From positions 8,901,942 through 8,965,941 of the forward strand of contig OX393563.1 in the NCBI GenBank assembly GCA_947652115.1: a stretch of DNA of 64,000 bases, in the 5' to 3' direction. A model generated the notes under the pieces. That model was given only the letters and a program-made list of their open reading frames with translations. It had not been told where the DNA came from and did not search any database. A program made the position numbers and the translations under genes. Shown one piece after another: positions 47,901 through 60,100 of this stretch. Each line of letters opens with the position of its first letter. Within the stretch, counting starts at the first letter, position 1. Source of the DNA: Blastomussa wellsi (taxonomy: Eukaryota; Cnidaria; Anthozoa; Scleractinia; Plerogyridae).

Positions 47901-50900
47901 TATGCGCTATACAAGCTATATATTATGAACTTATTATCCAAGTAAAGAACGTGATGGTTACACACCTTATTCCAAAATGGCCACTGATTTATGCACACAC
48001 AAACTGGCCCTTGTTGCCTCGTTCAAGATAAAATATTCTTTCGAGTTTTGAGCTTAAAAACGAAGCAAGGAGGGGCTAATTTGAATACCAATACAAGAAT
48101 ATTAAGATGGTAGCCATTTTGGAATAAGGTGTATTGTTGTGCAAAATCACGTTCATCTTTAGATGATTGATTTCATTGTTGAACTTCTATATGGTACATT
48201 TTCTCTGAAGACAAACAATACAGTATCCTTCCAAATTCAGCCTTTTCTAAGATCAACAAAAGTGATTAGGTTCCAAACAACTCGTCCCGATTCTCCTGAG
48301 ACGCGTAACTAACAAACTTTTTTCATCAAATCTAGGGCTATTTCACTATATTATAAAATATTCTATTAGTATACGTAATAGGACTACATGCTGTCCAATT
48401 TGAAAATAATTGGATGCGAAAAAATTCCGAGGACTGCCAAATTGGACGAGGCCGTAGGCAGTTCGAGGAATTTTTTTAATCCAATTATTTCCAAATTGGA
48501 CAAGCATGTAGTCCTGTTACCTATTAATTATATAGCATCCAAAAATATATGAACATGGCAAATGTTTCGCCCTCCAAACCAGTTTTTCTTGACAATTGAT
48601 TGGTTTATGGAAGGTATCCAGATATTTCTTAAGTCGGACAGTTTGAGCAAAAACTATCCAATTTATTTTAAATTTGGACAGTTGGCAAAAATTAATAAAA
48701 AATGCAGGCTTTGACAACAATGGATTTTGATGTAGCTATATAATTACATTATAAATAGCACTGCTGCGAATGACATCAACAGAATCCAAGAGAAATGGTA
48801 AAGCTGTAAATTTGTAGTCATATTGTCAATGGGTGTTTTAAAGCCATTCGACTAATCTCCTTTTCTTCATTTAATTTAATATCAGATTTACAAGGAGCCC
48901 GCTTTTGGGAGACTGAACTATAACATCTGCCTGTTGGATGGCTACACACCTTCGATGTTCTCAAATGGACTTGCTCACGAAAATCAAAAGACATTTCTAA
49001 TGAAAATGTGTAAGATAGCTCAACAGAGTAAAATATTTGAAACGTCTGTAAAACTGATCAAAGAATATTCTACGACATGGCAAAACGCAGGTAAAATAAG
49101 CGTTTAGTTTCTTACAAAAATATTCACCATTTATGTAGTTGCTGATATTAGCAAGTGGAAAACAATATATATCCATACACACAACACACGCTCCTTTGCT
49201 ATACAACAAGCCTGGTTAAATACCGTTGGAAAACCATGCAAAACCTCTGATATTTTTATCATAAAAACTATACATGTCAGTGCCTTCAAAAATGATTTCG
49301 CGCGCATGATTTCTGCTCCATCCTTGTTCGTTTTTGGATAAGTATCACTCCTTTGGCGTTTTTCTTCCTTAACAAACTACTATTTTTAGGTTTCCTAAAT
49401 TTTAAGGGTAATTTAGGTTGTCCAGGTGATAACTCAAAATATCGTGACGTAGCTCCTTTAAAATGTTTGACAATTCGGGGGTGAGAATCGAGCGTTGATC
49501 AGCGTTCCTGATACGGTGACGAGGCTTGTTGTAGCCTGAGGCTTTAATGTGCGAGAAGGGTGAAGACAAATTGCTACTGTTGGTTTTTCCGTGTGCGAAT
49601 GGCTCATTTATTGCGATTTACTGACGAAAGATAGTATATTAAATATTTTCTGCACGAAAAAGGCTTTTTTAAACACCCCATGTTGAAGAAACTCGTCGAC
49701 ATGATACATTCATGATCATTCAAGCGAGACTTGGGCCGACGGAAATTCGATAACAACTATTCCGACGAAGGGCTGACGCTCGAAACGTCAGCTCTTGAAT
49801 CTCTTTAAAGGTGGCCAATTGACATTATCAACCCAGTTGATAAAACCAAATTATATTGTTATACTTCCCACCGACGCAGTACCACAGTTTCTTTAGAAAC
49901 TTACCCCCTCTATTCGTTTTATATAATCTAAGAGTGTAACGATTTTATTTGCAGATGCTGAAATAAAATCCACGTGGGAGCAGAGCATTATGAATCTCAC
50001 AAGTGATATATTCACTGAAGCTTTTTTCGGTATCAGAGTGGATCCAAACGCTATGTACACGTGCCTAAAGGGGAGCTGGGGAAAAGGAAGGTTTGTCTTC
50101 TTAACTGAGACTACCGCATTAATGTGGGCACTGGCCGTATCGACTGATATCTTATTTTTCTCGCAACTTTAATTAAACTGTTCCGCCAACCTCGTCCCCA
50201 GGGTCTCTCTCTCACCGCCCCCTGGAGCGAGAGGACCCTCGGGAAACGACCATGCAAGGGAATGGGTAATTACCTCGACATTGATCGAAACACATCATTT
50301 GACTACTTTAAAAAATATATCTCACTCAAGGATGGCAAACTTTTCAATCATGATTCTTGAGCGTAAAGGGTTTAGATTCCATTGATGTAAACGACTTTTT
50401 ATTACCTTGAACCCAATCACGGCCCCCATAGCATGAAAATTTAATATTTGCAGTTTTTCTACCACTCACCTGAATTAAGGCACGGGTCTAGCTTTTATAC
50501 CATGTTTTGGTAATTTCTTTCAATTTTGGTCTTTTTCTCAAAAAGACGGCTTATAGAAGTTTATTTTGACAGAAAATGAATTTTTTTGATGATTGACCCA
50601 GCTTTCAGTGGTCACGTGATTGACCACGCCCGTAATTGTAAGAATTATGACCAGTTAGTTTACAGGAAGTAGTCGCATTTTCTAAACTTGGTGGATGTAG
50701 CCATTCGTTGCAAACAAAATTAGTCATACATTACATTTGCAAAATGTCGTAAATTTGTTATTAAAATTTACATCAATAATTGGCTGTGGTATGTCACGTG
50801 ACCAAGCAGGAAAATTCTTTAAACAAAAAAATGAAATATTTCGTACAAATACTTTACTTTATGTAAGTTTATAAGCGAAAGCTTCAGTATACTTTTAATT

Positions 50901-53900
50901 ACACCACCCCCCCTCCAAAATTAAGGGAGACCCTTTCCTTAATTCACTTGACCAGGCAGGAGGAAGGTATTTTGATCTGTTTGTATGTACCTTAGTAATT
51001 ATACCTCCTTTGCCTTTTGGCCATAGGCAAACGGGCACCTTCGGACTTTGGGAGGGGGGGGGGGGCTGTAACCTCCCTTCCTGAAAATATAACACAATTT
51101 TCGAATGTGTTAGCATTGAACAGGAATACAACCGCCCAAAATATTGCAGCTGCATGCTGTTGCCCGGATCCTGAGCGTTTCGCCCAAACAAATGTCGCCT
51201 ATGCTTTTGGCACTTTTAACCAAATAAGTTTTATTTTATAAATTCCCTTTAGTACACTAAGAAAAGCAATGGCTGGCGCAAGCTGCTTAAAGCAAGCCTT
51301 CAGAACGTGCCCGGTTCTCGCTGACATTTTAAAAACAGCTGTTGATGCAGGAGTCACAGAGGAGCAAGCATTGATGGACGTGTTGTTCATGCTCAAGTAA
51401 GAAATACAATCCGTCAGCTCGATTGAGTGTCGAAGATAATCTGGAAACTCTCAGGTTTTGCTTTGACTTTACCTGGGTTAAACATTTTAAAGGTCTCCTT
51501 TGATCTGAAAAGGCAATTTATACATTTTTAAGATTACTTCCTTCGTGGTGACTAGCTTTGCTCTTTCTCTCGACCAATCAAATATAAAACCGCATTCAAT
51601 TTGCTATGATCGGCCGGCGTAATCGCTTTTCTCTGATTTTATGATACTTAACAATGACCACTGGAACCTGTTCTAACAACCGTTAATTCAAATACCTGGT
51701 GTAGTTCACATGTCGATCTATTTTTATAATGTTGATTGCACTTCTCATTTGGCTAAATGCGGATGACAAGCACATTTCTTCACCACATAAGTTTTCTTGT
51801 TGATTTCGTTGCTTTAATTGTTGTTGCTGTTGTTTTTGTTACTGTATAAATTACGATATATTTGTTTTTTTTTTCTTTTCAGTTTCAATGCGTATGGCGG
51901 TGTATCCGGCTCTATAAGGACCTGTATGGCCCGTCTATATATATTAGAACAGGAGTACATACAAAAAATGCGAAATGAAATAATAACAGTGCTATCAAAC
52001 CAAGAAATGTCCAAGGAAGCCTTTAAAGAAATGCCGCACTTACATAACTTCATCCTGGAGGTACTGCGCATGCACCCGCCAGTACCGGTCTTCTTTGGAA
52101 GAGCCAAGTAAGTGCTAAATGCCTGCAACGGAATAGGCTCATGCTTATGTTTCGACCGAAAGAAAAAAAATAGGCTGGTTGCTATTCAGTAATTTGAAAA
52201 GTGATCCACAAGTGCGTGATGCATAACCGGCCAGGAGAACCCAAACCCTCCAAAGGACTCTTGAAGCCAAGTTATATGTTCGTTTGACCTCAGTGAAATA
52301 AAAAAGTGAAACGTGGCGGTTATGTTTACTGACTTCTATTTTGAAGACGACAGTCACGACAAACAGTAGTGTTTATTACTGCTCCTCTGAGGTTTTTCAC
52401 AATTCTCCCAATGGGGCAGTTTTTTCGAACACTTAATCGCCCAGAAAGTAAGCTTTATTGTTATCTTCCTAAAGCATTGGTGATTTTCAAAACTGCAGAG
52501 TGTGCGGTACAATGCGCCTGTTAGAAGACGATCCTCATTTTTTCTTGTTTTTAATAATTAACAACATTATCTCTCATTTTATCGTCAACAGGGATAACTT
52601 TATTCTGCATTCCGAGAGTGGCAAATTCATCGTCAAGAAAGACGAGCTTCTGGTAGGAAACGTGCACATGGCCCACAGAGACGAAAGCATATTTGATCAC
52701 CCAAATAAATTCATGCCGTCTCGTTTTGAAAACGAGGTAAATTTGTTACTTGATTATCACAAACGGTATTCACAAGTAATTTCTCTCTATTTTAATAACG
52801 CCAGCACATAATCAGTGAATAACGACTTGTTTTCCAAACACGTTCTTGGCTTCGACAAGCAAAATTTCACAGGGTTACTTTTTTTCGTAGGCTTTACTAG
52901 ATCACATCATATTTGGGTATGGACCATTTAATGAAGAAGCCACGTCCAGGAATCATCACTGCCCTGGACAGGTAATGCAAACTAATGCTACTAGTCATAG
53001 AGCAAGTTTCAATTGAGTGTCGTAAAATCAAAACCAAAGTAATTACTTTGACCAATCACAAGGGACGGAGACAATCCAGTGAACAAATCAAACTCGAAGA
53101 AATTACACGTAGCCGACAAAGCGCAGAAAAACTTGCTCGCGCGAGGCATGATGGTTTTGGTTTAACTCCTGATTGTTGAAAAAGTGGCGCGAGATTTTTA
53201 AACCACTAATTACTTTTGACACCCAATCGAAAACCGCTCTGTTCCACATGTCAATCTCTCACGGATGTCGCTTTTTATTTGAAATCAGTTTCAACGCTGC
53301 ATGATCCACTCTCGTTTAATTAAACACTATTTGTTTCTACAAACATAATTCAGTAGGGAAGGAAAATGAAGTTTTACTCCTCCCGTGACCAGTTTTGTGC
53401 GAAATACTCACTATAACTTTACCTTAGTTGCTTAAAATAATTTATCCGATAACTTTCAAATACATTTTTTTGTGTGTTTGTTTGTTGTTTGTTCGCTCTT
53501 AGTTCGTTCTCTGTCGCTCCTATATGCCATGATCGTTTCCTTCTCCTTCTTCCTATCTATTTTTTTCTTTCTTGAATTTCTGCTTTCATTTTTTGTTTGA
53601 TTTAAATTTGTCTATTTCGGTGATCCATTATTCAATTCTTAACAATATTTTTCTTCAGGGCATCACTCTGACAGTTCTCAAAGTTGTAGTGTCACACATT
53701 TTGCTGTACTGTGAGTTTGGTTTGGTTGCACGACCTGAATGGACCGGCAAAAAGTGAGAATTTTTTTCTTCATTTAATATTTATCCACGAGAAGCCGTTT
53801 GGGGTTTGAGAGTGTAATATATCTCAGGCTCCGCAATCCTAGACATTCCTAAAGCTCCTGGGAGTAATCTTTCGCTTTGATTTGTTTTGTTTTCAGATTA

Positions 53901-54507
53901 AGGAGAGTTGGTTGTCCGGACAAGCCAATGAAACTGTCTTATTTTAAATACACGCCTAGTGAGGTAGGAAATCATCGGTGAAGAAAGCAGAGGATTTTAT
54001 CATTTAAGTAAACCAATAATGAATCAGCTAATCTATTTCGGTGAGTCGGTCAATACAAGTCTGTTTACCTGGTTTAACTTGAACGAGTCGCGATAGTAAA
54101 TTTTGGATTTCACAAATCACGAAAAATTCACTAAGATCACGGAAAAAATCTGATCACAATGCAGTGAAATTCAGCTACGAACTCAACTTTAGACATTCAT
54201 GATTTATTTCTAATCTATTCACGATTCACAGCCAAGGACTTTTGCATTTGACGCCTCACGCAATACACTTCAATCACGATTCACGGAACAGTTTTTTATC
54301 AAATCACGATTCACAGAGCACAAAAAACGGATCATGGCGTCACGAAAATATACTCCCCCACCTTAATAGGGAATGAAGCCGAGTTTTGAAACTCTATTTC
54401 AGTGACGAGTACTTTATTCAGTTATCTTGTGCGCTCTTGGTTTTCTTTTCCAGGTTGTCAGAGACCAAAATCAACAGCTGGAAGTGACGAACGTAGAAGA
54501 CAATTAA
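44964..54507 (+). CDS. CYP74-clan cytochrome P450, copy B (11 exons, N-terminus unresolved)
   Basis: Tandem paralogue of the gene at 31997-39829, same strand. Exons: 44964-45077, 47399-47527, 48886-49090, 49955-50090, 51253-51396, 51883-52107, 52592-52736, 52891-52971, 53659-53753, 53897-53963 and 54454-54507; all phases agree, giving 464 residues. Motifs: KDRWKLF near the start, close to the KDRWDYF block of plant CYP74s; FYKRKEKYKCSVFKINM; I-helix NFNAYGGVSG, the CYP74-type Phe-Asn-x-aromatic-Gly-Gly with no oxygen-activating Thr; K-helix EVLRMHPPVPVFFG; PSRFENE; heme loop FGYGPFNEEATSRNHHCPGQ with the Cys ligand; short C-terminus ending EVTNVEDN. The motif set looks catalytically competent. 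Introns hold several repeats, including a PLE-associated module at 49757-49915 and a MITE at 53000-53240. No initiating exon was found in 43100-44963; an in-frame ATG exists at 44994 but would remove part of the first exon. Confidence 0.87.
47960..48135. repeat. Foldback in P450 copy B intron
   Basis: CACCTTATTCCAAAATGGCCACT at the left and its complement ATGGTAGCCATTTTGGAATAAGGTG at the right. Confidence 0.65.
48350..48530. repeat. Foldback in P450 copy B intron
   Basis: ATAGGACTACATGCTGTCCAATTT, AATAATTGGAT and AAAATTCC with complements at the right (ATCCAATTATTTCCAAATTGGAC, ATGTAGTCCTGT). Confidence 0.75.
49318..49465 (+). repeat. Dispersed repeat pair, unit 2
   Basis: CCATCCTTGTTCGTTTTTGG, GCGTTTTTCTTCCTTAACAAAC, TTTTAGGTTTCCT and AAAATATCGTGACGTAGCTC. 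Inside an intron of P450 copy B. Confidence 0.65.
49757..49915 (+). repeat. Solo copy of the GCTCGAAACGTCAGCTC module
   Basis: Nearly the same sequence as 25237-25400, from CCGACGAAGGGCTGACGC to TTACCCCCTCTATTCG. It lies in an intron of P450 copy B, 39 bp before the exon at 49955. Confidence 0.75.
53000..53240 (+). mobile_element. MITE family M3 copy, best preserved
   Basis: Starts AGCAAGTTTCAATTGAGTGTCG and ends TGACACCCAATCGAAAACCGCTC (inverted relation). Contains CAATCACAAGGGACGGAGAC and AGTGGCGCGAGATTTTTAAA. In an intron of P450 copy B. Confidence 0.7.
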
Positions 54508-55452
54508 AATTCGCATCATTAATCAGACTGACTGGCGGTCGAAAACGGGGATTTTCCAAAGAAGGAAAACGCGACACGGCTCTATTGAGAACTGGGGCCA
54601 AGCTGTTGGAAGGCCTATTTGGAAGAATTTCGCACTTCTGCCACAGTAGAGATTAGTCAAAGTCAAAAGATTAAAAACTACAGAAATCGCAATAGGCAAC
54701 TCATAAAACTGAACTCGAAGTTGACTACGTTTCTCCAAGTCCGGGCAAGTTGACTACTAATGTTCCGGCTGACGCCGTTCGCTGTTAGAGATTTCTTTGA
54801 CTTCTTTGTACAAAAGCAATACATACATCTCGTTAACAAAACGCGAGAGTCGAACTGGTAGCATATTGGCCCAAAGCTGACAGCAGGTCGCAGTACGTAC
54901 AGAAAATACCTACAGCTGATATTCTTTGAGTACAGTCCCGAGCAAGCTTGGGCAGATTACTTTTAATTTTGAGTCCGTACCGTCCGTGCCATACACTGAA
55001 CACAACTACAACCACCGCTTTTATGCAAAGAACCTTCCAAAAAAGACAGCGTATAATAGATCTCAAAAATCAAGTGCTGCTGTCCATCAAGAGGCAATGT
55101 GAACAGGATTCATCTTTAAAGGACAGCCAAGCTGTACAATGGGCGCCTCATGCAAAATACTCACACGCAAAGAAGAGGACATCAGAGGTGTAGATACACA
55201 GAGTACCTCACGAATTATACCAAATTTTAAATGAACACACACCTGTAGATACGAGCTTATATATCGAATTATTAAAATGTGTACATTAAAATTATATTCA
55301 ATAACACAGGCATGTATACTTCAGTTAGAAACCTTTCTCGCTGAAACTGTGCGAGAATTTACCTTTTTGCAGAATTCGAATAGAGATGACAAAAATTTCG
55401 AAACCAATAGGTAAGTAAGTATTCCATGCAAAAGATTTTAAGTCTGCACATG

Positions 55453-55722
55453 CAGAACCTAGTGGCTCATCAGGCCGGAGCTAATCCCGATGTCTTAAGA
55501 AACGGCGGGATAAGTTTCGTACTCCTCACTACGCTGGACGGGATGCTAGTCCATCGCAGGGCTACACCTCAACATCAAATTCAACGGTACCCATTTATAC
55601 ACCAGAGTGGAGAGGCACTGTGAGAGGAAAGTGCCCAAGAACACAACACAGTGTCCCGGCCAGGGCTCCGGCTCAGACCATCCGATCCGGAATCCAGCGC
55701 GCTAACCATTACGCCTCCCACA
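55453..55722 (-). mobile_element. tRNA-derived SINE (family 1), near full length
   Basis: On the minus strand it starts GGGAGGCGTAATGGTTAGCG (box A-like) and continues through TGTGTTGTGTTCTTGGGCA, TATAAATGGGTACCGTTGAA and GATGGACTAGCATCCCGTCC to CTCCGGCCTGATGAGCC. It has the same body as the copy at 2281-2990, without the insertion. Confidence 0.8.
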
Positions 55723-56861
55723 AACATAAGGGCAGATTTTTTTTCAATACGCCCCTTTCAATAGCTTCACAGCACTAGGATACCTGTGTTACTATTGATG
55801 GTGAAAATTGTCGTTTTTTAACTTTCGATTTTTCGGTGTTGGTAGTGTCAACAACTATATTCTCTGACATTGCAGCAAATAATATTTTCCTTATTATATA
55901 GGAAGGAGAATTTTTGCTTTGCAACACCGTTCCGTCTCTTTCGTTTACACAACGGGAACAATCACACTCACGGCTTTTTGAAGGGACAGTTTCCCGGTGC
56001 GGCGCATGTGAAAACCCACTCAACTCGGTCTACGAACCAATCGGTTTCGAGTTGTGAACTCGTGCCTGCGTCCAGAATAAATCCGACGGGCCAACAATAA
56101 ATTCCATGTTCAACGCTAAGTTTCCGTGAAAATCCGTTGACATTTCAAAGAAATGTTTGCATCGTTCTTTCAGGATTTACTCATGTTACATACATACATA
56201 AGTGAATAAACTGTTTTGAACTCGAGTTTCTGGGATTTTTGCGATACTGATTACGTGAACAAGGCACTTAAAGGAGTTCAAGCATCGGAGTCCGCGGAAC
56301 AAACAAAAAAATCAAATATGAAATAACACCTACTGTAACGTTTTCGCAAATGGCTGCGAAAGTTTCAAAGGCAATTTTTCTGAACAAGTCATTTGCACGC
56401 TTGCGATTATTTATTCAAAGGTGGAATCTAGTGGCCTGACGCAAAACCGTTACACTGTCCCTTACAGCGTCATCTTTATCGCTATCAAACACATAACATA
56501 GAATAATTATATTAATAAAGTGTTTTTAAAAACTTTATTTGTTCTGATATATTATTGCTGGGAGAGAAAAACGAAGAGAAACTTTACTCTTTGTAAAAGT
56601 AAAAATTCTTATAAAAGGAAAATATGAAAAGAAGTTACGCCGGTTTGTTATTTATACTAATAGAGCACTTTTTCGTTTCTCTTTCCTTGTTTAAAATAAG
56701 TAAAATTATCAGTTCATAAAACTTAACCTGTGTGTGTGTGGGAGGGGGGGGGGGGGTTTGTGTAGAGGTGCGTAGCCGAATACGTTGACCATTACCAAAA
56801 ATAAGGCATAAGGCGGGGGCAGGCCCCCTGGGCCCCTCCCCTAGTCCGCCACTGCTCTCGT

Positions 56862-57062
56862 CCCCAGGGCTGCTTGTCTCTCTGAGCCAGCTAAGCCTGT
56901 GCACAAGGAACAAGTGGCTGCGGTAACACATGATTTGATTGGCTGAAATCTAACAAAGGGAGATCACATCAACCGTATTATAATGTCTTCGTTCAAAGAT
57001 AGATTGGACTCCCTTTGTTAGATTTCAGCCAATCAAATTATGTGTCCCCAGAGCCACTTGTA
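56862..57062. mobile_element. Foldback element, CTCGTCCCC family, copy 3 (diverged)
   Basis: Begins TCTCGTCCCCAGGGCTGCTT and shares ATGATTTGATTGGCTGAAAT/TTTCAGCCAATCAAATTATG arms and TGTCCCCAGAGCCACTTG with copy 1. It ends about 56 bp below the HS2ST1 stop codon. Confidence 0.65.
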
Positions 57063-57117
57063 AATTGCTTACTAATAGATATGTTTACCAATAGAATAAT
57101 ATATTATTAATTACAAT

Positions 57118-60100
57118 TTACAATATTTGATGTGCCACTTTTGGCCTTATTTTTTCATAAAAGAATTGTTTTCCTATGGGCTCCAGTACTCCTCGTTTGC
57201 TTGTTAGTGCTCTCTTCTTTGCAGTCTGAAAAATCTTATTCGCAAATTCGTAAAATTCATTTTCCATTTTCCATATTTTAGACTGTTCAAAGTATTCAAT
57301 TGTTGACTGTTCCAGGGGTTTCTTGGTTGCTGTCTTTCGCAGATGAGATTTCCCACCTAAAGTAAGTCACGGCAATTTTAATAAGACTGTCGGGTAAAAC
57401 GTAGTCTCCCTCGCGCGTAACGAGACTAAAAACGGCTGCAAGGGAGACTGGGTAGAACTAAATATAATATAGGTCAGAACAATATAATATCGACCTACCG
57501 GAGGTGGACACCTGGTGATGAATTATACCATATAGTATAATAATGAATACTAGCACTCGGTTAGCCTGGGTAGCACTCTAGCTACTAAGCACTCCGATTA
57601 GCCTACTATGCCCTTCGGTTAGCCTACATAGAACTCCGGTTACCCTTCTCAGCTGTCACAAAGCCCTTCAGAAACTTTAATTTCATTGGATCTTGTTAGC
57701 CCGATGCTCTATTGTTTTAGCGGCTATCAGGGCTAGGGTCCATTGTTATTGTTGTTTATCGTTTTCTCAGCCAATCCTGAGAGACGTTCCGAATAGCTTT
57801 GTGGCGACCCACCCTTCTAAGCACTTCGGTTGGTCTACATAGCACTTCGGTTGGACTACATTAGCTTTAGTTGCTTGCGGTTATCCTTCATATTAAATAG
57901 GGTCAGCGTCTTGTAGCCAAAAAAATTGGAACTTTGGCAGCTGGCCTTGGTGGTGTATTGGGGATGATTCCCGCTTGGTAATCCATCGTCCCGGGATCGA
58001 GACTTCTTGGGGGAATTAGTTTTTACCTTAGAAAATAAAGTTTAAGTGCCATTCATACCTCATGTATGGCAACGTAAGAAGTCTCGCACCAGAGAACCTC
58101 CGGTAGGTCGATGTTATAATGTACCCCCCCCCCCCCTGCCTATAATATAGGGGTTAACTTTAACTTTCAATCCGAGGAAAAGCCCTACCTTATCTAGTTT
58201 CATCACCTAAAACCATGGACATATTTTGTTAGAAAACATGTAAAAACATGAAATTATGATCTTAATTAACTGTTAAATATGTTTCAGTACCCCTTTCCTC
58301 TTTTCAATGTTGGAAAACTAAAAAAATACACCCGTGAGTGACATGGATGTTTACTGTCAACATTGCATAGGGGTGAGGAGAGGCTAAATGTGTGTATTTT
58401 TTTTCTATACTTTTTACCACGGTTGTAGCTATCAAGACTCTCCAAAAGGTCAGTAGTACAGGAAGTACTTATCAAAGGTCATAGGTTCGGAAGAATCAGA
58501 ATTTCTGAGTACACCTGTGTAATTTACTGAAAAACATCAATTCACATTTCAAATTCTACCTTTTGAGGAATCAATAGCAAGCTCAAGGTGTTTGGAACTT
58601 TCATTCCCCTGCTGGCCAACTGGACTAACAAAAAGACTTATATTTGGTTAATGTGTTTACGTCCTTGTTGCTACCAAACTCAGATCATGTGATGATTCAT
58701 TTGGGAGGTTACAATTGTTTTGTTCGTACATACACGCATGCAATCAGTTGTGCATGACAAATTGCACAATTGTAGCCTCCCAAATGAATCATCACATCAC
58801 CTGAATTTGGTGGCAACAAGGATGTAACTAACAAGGATAGACTAACTGGTCTATTGGGCAGCAAATTTGAGGATGTTCATGCCTCCTCTAGTCTCCTTCG
58901 CAGCGTTTTTCGAGATGTCACCAGATGCTACCCACCCCTCCCACCACATTTCTTTAAGGGGCACGTTGGGTGATATTTCAAAAAATGGCTGGAATGATCT
59001 TGCAGTGGGGCACAGAAATAACAAGTGAAATAACCAAGACGTAACGTAACGTAACACATAACTCGTGCAGCTTGCATTACCTTCATTGAATAATTTTGTC
59101 GCTCCCTTAAAGATCCTTGGCACAGTTGCTTCCAAAATGGTCAAAAAGTCGCCAATTTCCTCAGTGACACCTACCAACAAGTATTTTTCAACTAAGTTTT
59201 TTTTAGCTTGCTCCAGTGCCCACTTATTTCCTGGGGACCTGAAATGAAATTGAACAACTGCACTTATAAATTGGGCAATAAAATTCCCTAGCACACATTG
59301 CATTCTGATTGCCTCTGTTTAGCACAGAATGACAAAGCTATTTCTGTTGTTCCAATGTGCCCAAGTCTACAGACAGCTGTTTCTCGTTCTCCCCTTAGTT
59401 TCTCTGGGAAAACAGAACAACTGTGTGCAATACTTTTGCTGTGCCAATAATAATATTATAATAATTTTTAAGGAGGAAGCTCCGGTTACATTAAGTGGTT
59501 TCTAAGTGGTTAACATGGTGCCAAAGCTTAGGGAAATAAAACAAAAGAAATTATTTATTCATCGCTAAGCCTTGATGCAAAATCTTTTGTTTTATTCCCC
59601 GAAGCCTCAGTGACATGTTAGCTAGAATATTAATATATCACAATTGGTCATTCCACAAGCTTTACTCTCAAGAGGGTGAAATGAAATGATTTCCACATAA
59701 CTTTTGATGCAGTGAAACTTTAAGCATGTCATGAAATCTTTCATCTTCAACAAACACAGAATACATGACAATCAGGAAATATTATGTGACGTGTGTAAAC
59801 TGTTGAGACAAAGGAAGATTGGGAGACCATGAGGGAAGACTGTGTGACAAGCTAAATGTTGAGGGTGAAATTCACAGGAGACAGCTGAATTGTGCCAGTA
59901 CCATTTGTTAAGAGAACATGGCAAACTGTAATTACATTCATATTTTTAATTCTATTTTACAAATCAGTAAAACTAGATGGGCAGGCTAAAAGGTTTGATA
60001 CAGCCACAGTTTCAATTGCCTCACCAACACTGGGGTGCATGGCCACAAAAGAATGGAATTTGAAGCCACAACTTTTCAGTCCTGCAGTCCGGGTTCCCTT

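Larger units (their letters stand above)
54508..57117. other. Intergenic between convergent P450 copy B and HS2ST1
   Basis: 3' ends face each other. Holds the 3' UTR region of the P450, a full SINE (55453-55722), a poly-G run at about 56743-56757 and a foldback (56862-57062). No coding sequence recognised. Confidence 0.6.

Noticed and set aside
31997..54507. Allene oxide synthase-lipoxygenase fusion of corals
   Set aside because: That enzyme's synthase part is catalase-like; these genes have P450 motifs and no lipoxygenase region.
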